Shown: positions 1 to 5,978 of the stretch, in pieces
How the letters are laid out: every line of letters starts with the position of its first letter
How positions within the stretch are numbered: the stretch's first letter is position 1
Origin: JBFMAE01 sp040756085
Lineage (GTDB): Bacteria; Desulfobacterota; BSN033; UBA1163
DNA length: 9,688 nt
NCBI GenBank assembly: GCA_040756085.1
Contig: JBFMAE010000396.1
Span: 1-9,688, forward strand
Reading direction: 5' to 3'
Program-made: the position numbers and the translations under genes
The notes under the pieces: generated by a model
The model's input: the letters and a program-made list of their open reading frames with translations, nothing else
The model's database searches: none
What the model was told of the DNA's origin: nothing

Positions 1-121
1 TCCTGGCGATTAAACAATACATTGAAGCTCATAATCAAAACCCTAAAGTATTTGTTTGGACAGCTTCGGTTGAAAGCATTATGAAAAAGATTTCAAATGT
101 CAAGAACTGTTAGCGCCACTA
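1..121 (+). mobile_element. Right end of an IS630-family insertion sequence
   Basis: The transposase reading frame stops at 111-113, and a few bases later homology passes straight into the interior of radC. The junction sits at a TA dinucleotide (120-121), the target that IS630/Tc1/mariner-type elements use and duplicate. The transposase stop lies practically inside the terminal sequence, which is common in this family. The left end is outside the window, so terminal inverted repeats cannot be compared. Exact boundary is inferred to within a few bases. Confidence 0.6.
3..113 (+). CDS. IS630-family transposase, C-terminal fragment (5' end outside window)
   Basis: This open frame enters from the window edge and ends at TAG 111-113. 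It encodes about 36 residues beginning LAIKQYIEAHN and containing PKVFVWTAS followed by an amphipathic end (VESIMKKIS). The N-P-K-x-F-x-W-T-A-S signature is the typical C-terminal tail of IS630-family DDE transposases (seen in sequence, family from general knowledge). The catalytic DDE residues are upstream and not visible, so activity cannot be judged. It lies directly against the truncated radC and is part of the element that disrupted it. Confidence 0.75.
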   Translation: MAIKQYIEAHNQNPKVFVWTASVESIMKKISNVKNC

Positions 122-664
122 CACTATGATCATGGCGCTCGCATTCGCCTGTAAACCCCTCGCCACAATCAAACGGATAGGCGGTCTGGCTTGATCAACA
201 GACCCGACTGCAAGCAAAGCGTCTTCCAGCAAAGTCCCGCGCCGATTCAGGAACAAAGCCCTGAAATGCTCTTCAGGAAGTCCCTGTAATCGTGATTGCA
301 GGTATTCCGCCGCCTTAGCTGTGTTTTTTAGCGAGACCCGTTCTCGCATATCCGGAAGTGATATACGCCGGGCAATCTCCATGGCGGCAGCCAACTGCGC
401 CGCCTTCGCACCCTTCAAGCCTTTAACTTCCTGAAGTGCCGAAAGCGGAACCCCAGCCACTGCCCGAAGCGAACCAAATTTCTTGAGGATTTGCCGTGCC
501 AGTTCAACAGCATTCGTACCTTCAACACCTACACGCAGAAGGATCGCAACAAGTTCAGCGTCTGTCAAAGATTGTGCCCCTTGGCGCAACAACCGTTCCC
601 GTGGGCGTTCACACTCTGGCCAAGCAACAATGCCCTTTGACTTATTTTTTTCTAATGAAGACAT
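119..664 (-). pseudogene. radC: DNA repair protein RadC, 3'-truncated by an IS630 insertion
   Basis: The N-terminal part is a clear RadC (UPF0758) protein: WPECERPRERLL, GAQSLTDAELVAILLR, a helix-hairpin-helix-like stretch with VKGLKGAKAAQLAAA, then the start of the JAB/MPN metalloprotease-like domain (EEHFRALFLNRRG, LLAVGSVDQARPPIR). The frame ends at ANASAMIIV followed at once by a stop contributed by the IS end. That is exactly where the family continues with the metal-binding HxHPSG...SxxD motif, so the putative active site is missing. I chose the ATG at 664 because it puts the WPE motif near residue 15, as usual. An in-frame ATG at 775 would add 37 unfamiliar residues, and neither start has a strong Shine-Dalgarno. 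RadC genes are frequent passengers on genomic islands. The gene is almost certainly non-functional. Confidence 0.85.
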
Positions 665-775
665 TTCAACTTGCCCGATTACATTTTTCACCCCAGCGCG
701 GGTTATGAAAATGTGCAAAGGTCGGTTCTTGGTTCCTATCTTCTCCCCAGTTTGAATCCAGGTCGCTACAGACAT

Positions 776-1023
776 ACCAACGTGTTAATAATCACCCGTG
801 CATAATTTAGCACACCCGCCGTGGTTGTCCGTGAATTCATTTACGTTTGTTTCAATCACCCCCGGAAGTTGATCTATTTATACCAAAAAATTAATTTTAT
901 AGCAATTTCCAGATGGTTCTACCTCACGGGAGAATCAGAAAGCAGAAGGGAGGAGGCAGTAAACAGTAGACGAAAAGCAAAAGAAAGAGAACAGAAGGGA
1001 AAAGTCATCGACATTCCCTTTTG
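776..1023. other. Gene-free spacer between divergent radC remnant and TraD-like gene
   Basis: I see no convincing gene here. A 67-codon plus-strand frame (821-1024) overlaps the next start as TGATG, but its second half is only translated purine-rich repeat and its first half resembles nothing known. A small GTGC/GCAC hairpin occurs near 802-817. The spacer may contain the site where the N-terminal part of the coupling protein gene was lost. Confidence 0.45.
931..1003. repeat. Purine-rich low-complexity stretch with recurring AGAAGG/GGCAGTA/CAGTAGA words
   Basis: About 70 bases consist almost only of A and G, with regularly spaced CAG and GAAAG words such as AGAAAGCAG, GGCAGTAAACAGTAG and AGAACAGAAGG. 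This is unlike the mixed composition on either side. Similar degenerate GAA/GGCAGTA tracts occur as dispersed intergenic repeats in some uncultured bacterial genomes, but that parallel is from memory. It sits directly upstream of the shortened coupling-protein gene. Confidence 0.5.
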
Positions 1024-2289
1024 ATGAAAGAATCACCACCATGGGGAAAACAAATTGGGTCAAGGATAACAGGTTTAGGTACAAACCGGAACGGCCACTT
1101 TGGCTGCTTTGGGACCACAAGGACAGGAAAGACAAAGATCATCGAGAATATCGTTGAGCAGGACATCTTAAAGGGGTTAAATGTTGTGGTAATCGATCCA
1201 AAGGGAGATGTTGAACTCTTCAGCCGCGTGGTTCAGGCATCTGCTGAGGCAGGGAGGCTTGAAGAGGTTATGTTTCTTTCACCCATCTATACGGAGTACT
1301 CCATCATGCTTGATCCCCTTGCCTACTACTACATGGAAGATGAACTGGTTGACCACGTGATCTCGGGAATAAAGGCCAGAGAGGACTACTTCATTGCCAT
1401 TGCTTATGAGGTTACACAGGCTGTGATCGCAGGACTTGCTCTCCAGGCAAAAAGGAATGGTGGGAGGCTTAACATCAACTTCTATGATGTAAAGGAACGA
1501 AGTGACTGGCATAACCTCAGGAAGTTCAAGGATTCTCTCCACGGCCTTTCTGGAAGCGAGGAGGTTATCACCAGCATTGAACAGATCCTCAACTCCCCGC
1601 CTGACTTCTTCTCAAAGGTCTCCTCTTCTCTGAGGACAACCCTCTCTGCCCTCACCTCGGGATCGACAGGAAGAATCATAGGGAAAAGCCTTGTCAATGA
1701 ATTCGTAAGGCGTTTTGAAGAAGAAAGAGGCGTTATCCTCTTCTGTAACACTGGCTCCATGCTCGCAAGAAGAACAGCCCATATCATCGGAAGGGTTCTT
1801 ATCTCCATGATTCAGTCGATGCTTGGGAGGTTTATCGATGAGGGACATAACATGCTCTACAAGGGAATTGAAGAGCTTTTTAATAAAGGGGGAGCTGCAA
1901 ATGTATACGTTCACTTCTATACCCAATCGATTGCCCAGATAGAGGAAGAGGTGGGAAGTGAGGCAGCAAGAAGCATCATCGATAACATCAATACCTGGGT
2001 CTATATGCTTGTCAATCATCCGGAGACAGCCCGATTTATTGAATTATCCTCTCCAAAAGTTAAGAAATTTCAGCCCATCCTCTCCTTTGGAGGGGGAATC
2101 ACGGTGAGGGAGATGGAGGAAAACCGGATCCTTGCCCAGAACGTCCTCCGTCTTCCAAAGAGACACTTCTACATGAGAAGCTATGGTAAGATCTACCGGG
2201 GAATAACCCAGGAGGTTGAGCCTTCCTACGTCAGAGTGGAGTTTCCACACCTTTCACAGTCTCCTGATAATAATTCGAAAAGGTCATAG
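1024..2289 (+). CDS. traD: TraD/VirD4-like type IV coupling ATPase, lacking the N-terminal membrane region
   Basis: Coupling proteins are hexameric ATPases that bring the relaxase-DNA complex to the conjugation channel. This 421-residue protein has Walker A GTTRTGKT near residue 30, Walker B-like VVVIDPKGD near 54, the family block IDEGHNMLYKGIEELFNKGG near 271, a YTQS sensor-like segment near 299, and the C-terminal PILSFGGGITVREMEE near 351. These match SXT/ICE-type TraD proteins. Relatives have two N-terminal transmembrane helices and about 600 residues. Here Walker A begins almost at the start and no membrane segment exists. No in-frame extension is possible because a stop lies at 967-969. 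The ATG at 1024 is preceded by an in-frame TTG at 1021, and no good Shine-Dalgarno is adjacent. The step from SMLGRF directly to IDEGHN also looks shorter than usual. It may be a soluble variant or a decayed copy. Confidence 0.8.
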   Translation: MKESPPWGKQIGSRITGLGTNRNGHFGCFGTTRTGKTKIIENIVEQDILKGLNVVVIDPKGDVELFSRVVQASAEAGRLEEVMFLSPIYTEYSIMLDPLAYYYMEDELVDHVISGIKAREDYFIAIAYEVTQAVIAGLALQAKRNGGRLNINFYDVKERSDWHNLRKFKDSLHGLSGSEEVITSIEQILNSPPDFFSKVSSSLRTTLSALTSGSTGRIIGKSLVNEFVRRFEEERGVILFCNTGSMLARRTAHIIGRVLISMIQSMLGRFIDEGHNMLYKGIEELFNKGGAANVYVHFYTQSIAQIEEEVGSEAARSIIDNINTWVYMLVNHPETARFIELSSPKVKKFQPILSFGGGITVREMEENRILAQNVLRLPKRHFYMRSYGKIYRGITQEVEPSYVRVEFPHLSQSPDNNSKRS

Positions 2290-2334
2290 TTTCCTTCCCG
2301 ATCTCAATGCCACACGTTTCAAGGGAGGGATGAG

Positions 2335-2408
2335 GTTTACCCCGTTAGAAAACCCCGCACCTTACTGAAGGTGGGATCAAAGCCAATGCCCCTTCTAACG
2401 GGGTTTAC
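2335..2408. repeat. Nested palindromic element between convergent genes
   Basis: The outer arms CCCCGTTAGAA (2340-2350) and TTCTAACGGGG (2393-2403) are exact 11-base inverted repeats. Inside lies a second perfect hairpin, CACCTT-ACTG-AAGGTG (2358-2373). No U-run follows on either strand, so it is not a textbook intrinsic terminator, although it lies between two convergent genes and could block read-through. The right arm carries the TAA stop of the minus-strand 238-residue gene. It looks like a mobile palindromic repeat (REP/MITE-like) or a structured RNA. Confidence 0.6.
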
Positions 2409-3121
2409 GCCCATCTCTCTTCCTTCTCAATCTCTGCCCTTGTCTTTCTGGAACTGATGAGGATACTAAAAACGGGAATGGCGATCATAAGAAAGGTTGT
2501 AAAGATGATGAAGTATGAGGAGGTGAGAAAGACAGGTTTAAACTCCGTAAGAAATCTATAGACTTTTTCGAGGGTTTCATATTTAATGAAGCGCCTGAAT
2601 TTGAGGAGGTTTCTTGCGAGAAAATCATGTGACAGGAGGTAGAAGTAGATCGTATGAAAGAGAATGAAGATGATAATCATCTTAAGCAGGGCACCCGAGA
2701 TAAATCCTGCAAGAAGGTTTTTTATGGCAGAGCGCGAGATGGAACCTATGTAGTATTTACCTGCAAATGCAATAAATACCGCATGGGCTATGGAAAAGCT
2801 TACTGAAAGGACAAGTGCAAACACCCTGTCAAAGAGGGAGGGTTCATAAGAGCCAAAGATTGGGATATATCTTTCGATCACACCAAAGGCAAAGGGTAAA
2901 AGAAGTCCACTGACAATTCCACTAATAAAGGCTGCCCTGAAACCGACCTCAAAGAAGCCAAGCTTTCCTCCTATGGTGAAGAAGTCATCAGGGATCGGGC
3001 TTCCGGAGCGCTCAACGACGTAGTATTGTTGAATCTCCGATAGGGCATCGACAAGCCCCTTGGGTTTACCAGGAGGGGGAGTCGTTCCAAGAAAGATATC
3101 TCCTCTCGATTTTTCGCTCAT
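2405..3121 (-). CDS. Integral membrane protein of unknown function (238 aa, about four TM helices)
   Basis: I do not recognise the family. About 55 N-terminal residues are soluble, with a Pro/Gly-rich stretch (TTPPPGKPKG). Hydrophobic helices follow near residues 60-82, 98-120, 135-163 and 198-224, and the tail is short and charged (SSRKTRAEIEKEE). It is the last gene of the minus-strand operon. Its ATG lies one base after the stop of the 84-residue membrane protein gene, so the two are probably translated together and may form one membrane complex. Its stop codon falls in the arm of the nested palindrome, so the last residues may have been altered by that insertion. The context of coupling ATPase, HD protein and excisionase-like protein suggests a transfer-related role, which is inference only. 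Confidence 0.7.
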   Translation of the reverse strand: MSEKSRGDIFLGTTPPPGKPKGLVDALSEIQQYYVVERSGSPIPDDFFTIGGKLGFFEVGFRAAFISGIVSGLLLPFAFGVIERYIPIFGSYEPSLFDRVFALVLSVSFSIAHAVFIAFAGKYYIGSISRSAIKNLLAGFISGALLKMIIIFILFHTIYFYLLSHDFLARNLLKFRRFIKYETLEKVYRFLTEFKPVFLTSSYFIIFTTFLMIAIPVFSILISSRKTRAEIEKEERWA

Positions 3122-3122
3122 C

Positions 3123-3377
3123 TTAACCCCACCACCAGAAGAAGGCCTTCATAAGCCCACCAAAGTAGGAGATAAAAACAGCCACTATAAAGAAGAGTGC
3201 CCCGAGAGCAGGACGTCTCCTGTAAACTCCAAACCAGAAGGAAAAAATGATGGAGAGCGAGGCGATGAGCCTTGCCCAGAAACCCGAAAGAAGGCTCAAA
3301 AAGAGGTAGTGCCAGAAGGAGAGATACTCACCCTGGGAGAAATGCTTTAAGGGATTGAAGAATTCAAGAAAGTCCAT
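3123..3377 (-). CDS. Small membrane protein of unknown function (84 aa)
   Basis: The protein is strongly hydrophobic, with helices near residues 21-50 and 56-76 separated by a basic VYRRRPALG loop, ending in a tryptophan cluster (FFWWWG). Size and topology recall small inner-membrane components of conjugation systems, but there is no diagnostic motif and I do not assign one. The ATG at 3377 has only a weak Shine-Dalgarno. It follows the HD-gene remnant by 20 bases and precedes the 238-residue membrane protein by one base, which supports operon membership and expression. Confidence 0.6.
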   Translation of the reverse strand: MDFLEFFNPLKHFSQGEYLSFWHYLFLSLLSGFWARLIASLSIIFSFWFGVYRRRPALGALFFIVAVFISYFGGLMKAFFWWWG

Positions 3378-3397
3378 GAAGCTGTCCCGATCTATTA

Positions 3398-3901
3398 TTA
3401 CTTTCTAGCAGGAACCACTCTCTGGATGGTCTCAAGATATCCTTCCTTGCGCCTTTCTATCTCGTGAGGGAGAACCCCAAAGGCATCTATCTTAAGGGGA
3501 ATTAAAAACATCCTTTTACGAAACCTTTCAGATTGAATCTCATAGCTTCTTCCCCACTTCGTCTCTCCCAGATCAGCAGAAAGCATACGGGCCTCTCTCA
3601 GGCTCTCAACCACCTTCTTTATCGCCTCCTGCTTATTAGAAACCTTTAAAAGGATCATATCGATTACCTTCTTTTCGGTGGCAAGCCTCTTTGCACACTC
3701 ATAAAGGAAGTCAGGTTGAATGTAGACAAGGGAACTATAAGAAAAGGCATTCCACTTATTTCCTGTCTTTATCAGATTTATCTCTGGAAGTAGAATCTCT
3801 AGAAACCGCTTCATATCAAACCATTCGTTCCACTCCACCACCTTAAGTTCCTTGCTCAAGGCGGCTACTTCCATCTCCCTTGCCCTTGAATCGGCCTTCA
3901 T
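3398..3901 (-). pseudogene. C-terminal half of the frameshifted HD-domain protein
   Basis: This frame starts with MKADSRAREMEVAAL. ADxxARE directly after an HH motif is what one expects for the last metal-ligand Asp helix of an HD phosphohydrolase domain, not for a true N-terminus. The start overlaps the stop of the upstream half as ATGA. Deleting one copy of the 17-bp repeat at 3919-3952 fuses both frames through GPTRNPFTLLLMKADS into one protein. The remainder (about 150 residues: NEWFDMKRFLEILLPEIN, YIQPDFLYECAKRL, a basic C-terminus) is of unknown fold. It could resemble a nucleic-acid-binding tail. The ORF ends with three stops in a row (TAA TAA TAG). Re-initiation at the overlapping ATG could still produce it as a separate polypeptide. 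Confidence 0.75.
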
Positions 3902-4638
3902 GAGAAGAAGTGTAAAGGGGTTTCTTGTCGGTCCGGGTTTCTTGTCGGTCCGTGATGCTCCCTTATGGTCTCAAGGGCAATCTGAAGCCATAGGGGTTCC
4001 CTTTCAGAAAAAATCTCCCCAAGCTTCTGTGCACTTATAATGGGATGATCCGCCTTTGCATATAGACCACTCTCACGAAGAGCGGGAGCCTTTCCAATAT
4101 CATGGCCGAGGGAGACGACAAGGGCCCTTGGAATGAGATTTTCGTAGTCCTTATAGGTCTCCTTTATCAGCCTCAGCATAATCCTTGCCACATTCAAGCT
4201 ATGTTCCCTCAGGGTGACCTTTTGAAGAATCCCACTCATGCTGTAAAGCTCATCAGCCTCACTATCACTTTTTACGATGACAATCGAAGGGGAGCTTCCG
4301 TAACGATCAAGAAACTGAAGAAGGCTTATGAATCCATCCCTGGCCCCCTGGGATTCGAAGAGTAAGCGGTAAGGCTCAAATAATTCTCGAACCACCTCCT
4401 GGGAGAAGAAACTCATCTGAGCAGGCTCGGGATGAGTTTCTTCGGTACGAGTCCCCGCCTCCCGCTCGGGCAGGGATTCTGACTTCTGAGTTCCTTCAAT
4501 CTTGGGGACCTCCTGAGGCGCAAAACTCTGATTGTATCGGAGCCATATTGGGGCAAGCTCTGCGATGCCTACCCTTATCTCTTTTCGTTTTTTCTCATTC
4601 TCTGAAGGAAATAGGATTGATTTCAGGAAACCGGCCAC
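3898..4638 (-). pseudogene. HD-domain protein, N-terminal half, frameshifted by a 17-bp tandem duplication
   Basis: Residues 1-80 are a variable, charged N-terminus. Residues 85-140 form an alpha/beta region. An HD metal-dependent phosphohydrolase core follows with H146 (REHSLNVA), H179-D180 (SLGHDIGK), H198 (ADHP) and H228-H229 (REHHGPTRNP). The frame then reads through a 17-bp duplication into DRQETPLHFFS and stops. The ancestral protein would be 407 residues. The start is GTG 4638, with GGGAGGAG upstream, and overlaps the previous gene by 16 bases. Such domains hydrolyse phosphoesters. The MOBH relaxases (SXT/R27 TraI) also carry an HD-type domain, and the nearby TraD-like gene makes that kinship possible. 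However, the MOBH-typical HHxxPGGL block is not visible, so I keep the general name. The duplication may be inactivating, reversible, or an assembly error. Confidence 0.75.
3919..3952. repeat. Exact 17-bp tandem duplication inside the HD gene
   Basis: Bases 3919-3935 and 3936-3952 are identical (GGTTTCTTGTCGGTCCG twice). Seventeen is not a multiple of three, so it shifts the frame within the HD gene. The full span 3398-4638 is 1241 bases, and minus 17 it is 1224, which is 408 codons including the stop. It lies right after the EHH metal-ligand codons. Confidence 0.95.
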
Positions 4639-5120
4639 CTGATCTCCTCCCTAAGCATTGAATTTAGTTTTCTCATAACAACACCTTTCTGATTCTCGGA
4701 AAGGTCCTCGACCGACCTCTTCCCCAAAATCTCCTTTCCCTCTCTGTCCCTGAAGGTGGTAAGCCTCAGAAGAAGTTCTTCTTCTGGTTCACCCATCTTT
4801 TTTGAGACCTTCGAAAGAAGGTAGGAGAGCCTTCCATCAAAGGTTTCTGAGATGGAAAGCTCCAGTGCCTCCCTGCTCATAAGATCAAATAGCCTCCCCA
4901 CGAGAAACCGATTCCTCTTTGTCCGGAGAAGAACGTTTGTCCCCTCTCTCTGAATGTTAATGGAGCGAATCTTTGCCTCAAAGGAGAGATCATCAAGACT
5001 TACCCTTCTCTTTTCATCGCGGGCCTCACTTGCAAGCCCTTCAGAATTCTCACAGAGAAGCCTTATGGATATGGCATTGTGAAGAACAGAATAACTTACT
5101 ATCTTTACCTTTACCTTCAT
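4623..5120 (-). CDS. Conserved-looking hypothetical protein (165 aa)
   Basis: No family recognised. The N-terminal half is beta-strand-like (MKVKVKIVSYSV, AISIRLLCEN, FEAKIRSINIQ, TNVLLRTKRNRFLVGRLF). The C-terminal half is helical (LSYLLSKVSKKMG, EEELLLRLTTFRDREGK). It ends with a segment, RSVEDLSENQKGVVMRKLNSML, of the kind seen at the C-termini of some phage and recombination proteins (weak resemblance). I start it at ATG 5120 because AGGAG lies eight bases upstream. The frame is open further upstream, but those residues are translated palindromic repeat (LPARRRQGG). Another strong Shine-Dalgarno (AGAGGAGGG) precedes an out-of-frame ATG at 5187 that reads 45 codons through the repeat. The repeat may therefore have displaced an older start. 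The stop overlaps the HD gene start by 16 bases. Confidence 0.65.
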   Translation of the reverse strand: MKVKVKIVSYSVLHNAISIRLLCENSEGLASEARDEKRRVSLDDLSFEAKIRSINIQREGTNVLLRTKRNRFLVGRLFDLMSREALELSISETFDGRLSYLLSKVSKKMGEPEEELLLRLTTFRDREGKEILGKRSVEDLSENQKGVVMRKLNSMLREEIRWPVS

Positions 5121-5146
5121 AATGATCTCTCCTGATACGAAACCTC

Positions 5147-5165
5147 CCTGCCTGCGGCGGGCAGG
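5147..5165. repeat. Imperfect palindrome, CCTGCC...GGCAGG family
   Basis: CCTGCCTGC followed by GGCGGGCAGG forms an imperfect inverted repeat just upstream of the 165-residue protein gene. It is one of several related copies in this window (5957-5976, 8538-8557, a partial one near 8097). Confidence 0.65.
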
Positions 5166-5204
5166 AAGCAAGCCCCCCTCTGTTCATTTTTCCCTCCTCT
5201 TTTT

Positions 5205-5229
5205 ATGGAGCACAGAAAATGTGCTCCAT
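5205..5229. other. Perfect 10-bp intercistronic hairpin
   Basis: ATGGAGCACA (5205-5214) and TGTGCTCCAT (5220-5229) are perfect arms around a five-base loop, immediately after the stop of the NGN-KOW gene. On the transcribed (minus) strand the hairpin is followed by A residues, not U residues, so it is not an intrinsic terminator. It could stabilise or process the operon mRNA. Confidence 0.65.
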
Positions 5230-5673
5230 TTATCCCCATGGATCCGCAACCTTTAAGAGCCTCATCTCATCGATTGAAACCTCAATGGGCAAGACCCTGC
5301 CAAATAGATTCAAATCAACAACTGCCCTGCTATCTACCCCTGGCCTCGCTCCGCAAAGCGGGGAAGGCATCCTCCTCACAATCCCTTTAAAATTCTGATA
5401 AACCCCTGAAGTCACTTCAACCAGACTGCCAGCTTTTATTCCCCCGACTTTATCCGCCTTCTCCCGGGGGTGAAGGAGTCTCTCTGCTTCCTCATCTGTC
5501 ACTTCCATTATCCCCTGAAGGTAGGTTTCAAACTTGAGCATAAGTTCCGGTGATGGCCTACTACTACAAGCCAGAAATCCCTTCTCAGAAGTCAATCTAA
5601 CTTCAAGACCGTACTTCCTAAGAATCGAGCTTATAAGATTCTCCTTACCTTTGGTGATCCTCAGAAGATACAT
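5230..5673 (-). CDS. NusG/Spt5-like transcription factor paralog (NGN + KOW)
   Basis: Residues 1-68 resemble an NGN domain of the short archaeal Spt5 style: MYLLRITKGKENLISSIL, a KGFLAC strand, and GIMEVTDEEAERLL before the linker. Residues 80-142 hold a KOW domain: IKAGSLVEVTSGVYQNFKGIVRRM, then AVVDLNLFGRVLPIEVSIDEMRLL. NGN-KOW proteins bind the RNA polymerase clamp. Specialised paralogs (RfaH, LoaP, ActX) prevent early termination in particular long operons, some of them on conjugative elements. As the second gene of an element operon it is a good candidate for an antiterminator acting on that operon, which is inference. A palindrome-like insert adds PLCGARP around residues 105-111 within the KOW domain without breaking the frame. 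The ATG at 5673 follows GGGAGGGAG and lies 10 bases after the preceding stop. Confidence 0.7.
   Translation of the reverse strand: MYLLRITKGKENLISSILRKYGLEVRLTSEKGFLACSSRPSPELMLKFETYLQGIMEVTDEEAERLLHPREKADKVGGIKAGSLVEVTSGVYQNFKGIVRRMPSPLCGARPGVDSRAVVDLNLFGRVLPIEVSIDEMRLLKVADPWG
5349..5363. repeat. Small palindromic insert in the KOW coding region
   Basis: CTCCGC-AAA-GCGGGG forms a six-pair hairpin (one G-U) within a GC-rich patch unlike the surrounding gene. It encodes PLCGARP inside the KOW domain, at a loop between predicted strands. In-frame repeat capture is the likely explanation. Confidence 0.5.
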
Positions 5674-5683
5674 ACTCCCTCCC

Positions 5684-5881
5684 TTAATCTTTAGTCCTGC
5701 TTAAGCCAGGTGTGATGGTTTTTGATCTGAGCCATTCTTCAAAATCCTCCACCCGAAACCTTATCCCCCTGATAGAAAATCGGATGTAAGGGATCCTCCT
5801 CCGGGCAACAAGCCTGTAGACTTCCTGCTTGGAAATCCTGAGTATCCCTGCAACCTGCTTGACCGTCAAAAGCTCTTCCAA
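5684..5881 (-). CDS. Excisionase-like MerR-type helix-turn-helix protein (65 aa)
   Basis: The sequence EELLTVKQVAGILRISKQEVYRLVARRRIPYIRF followed by RVEDFEEWL is a textbook HTH_17/excisionase-family DNA-binding domain: a helix-turn-helix, then a wing carrying basic residues. Such proteins are recombination directionality factors of integrated elements or small transcriptional regulators. The gene starts at TTG 5881, with GAGGAGG nine bases upstream; no ATG is available. It is the first gene of the minus-strand operon, so it may autoregulate through the 5899-5921 dyad. No integrase is in the window, so excisionase activity is only inferred. Confidence 0.8.
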   Translation of the reverse strand: MEELLTVKQVAGILRISKQEVYRLVARRRIPYIRFSIRGIRFRVEDFEEWLRSKTITPGLSRTKD

Positions 5882-5898
5882 AGACCAAAACCTCCTCG

Positions 5899-5921
5899 TT
5901 TAGAATCTACTTTATTCTAAA
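5899..5921. promoter_or_regulatory. Candidate operator: 8-bp inverted repeat with 7-bp spacer
   Basis: TTTAGAAT (5899-5906) and ATTCTAAA (5914-5921) are perfect inverted repeats. The dyad sits between the Shine-Dalgarno of the excisionase-like gene and the AAGTAATAC copy, overlapping the likely -10 and start region. That placement suits a repressor, possibly the excisionase-like protein itself. Confidence 0.5.
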
Positions 5922-5924
5922 TTG

Positions 5925-5933
5925 GTATTACTT
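5925..5933 (-). promoter_or_regulatory. AAGTAATAC motif, copy 1 (toward the excisionase-like operon)
   Basis: Exact match on the minus strand, 43 bases before the TTG start. A TAGAAT hexamer begins five bases downstream of it. Confidence 0.55.
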
Positions 5934-5956
5934 CTTTAAGAATGATCAACAACCTC

Positions 5957-5976
5957 CCTGCCTGCCGGCAGGCAGG
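5957..5976. repeat. Perfect 20-bp palindrome (CCTGCCTGCC and its complement)
   Basis: This is the best copy of the GGCAGG palindrome family and lies between the two inverted AAGTAATAC motifs. Translated, the family yields PACRQAG-like peptides, a recognisable trace in ORFs that run through it. Confidence 0.85.
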
Positions 5977-5978
5977 TG

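Noticed and set aside
821..1024. 67-codon plus-strand frame overlapping the TraD-like start as TGATG
   Set aside because: Its second half is translated purine-rich repeat, its start lies inside unremarkable DNA, and it resembles no known protein.
3060..3350. 96-codon plus-strand frame
   Set aside because: It is antisense to the overlapping membrane protein genes, which have credible membrane helices and tight operon spacing.
3395..3403. AAGTAATAA on the minus strand as a further motif copy
   Set aside because: It overlaps the codons and triple stop at the end of the HD-gene remnant and differs in the last base; probably chance.
3919..3952. CRISPR-like repeat
   Set aside because: There are only two adjacent copies without spacers, inside a coding frame; it is a simple tandem duplication.
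5050..5187. 45-codon minus-strand frame from ATG 5187 with a strong Shine-Dalgarno
   Set aside because: It reads through the palindromic repeat and then out of frame into the 165-aa gene; more likely a displaced old start than a leader peptide.
5205..5229. Rho-independent terminator after the NGN-KOW gene
   Set aside because: On the transcribed strand the stem is followed by A residues and no U-run, and the operon continues.
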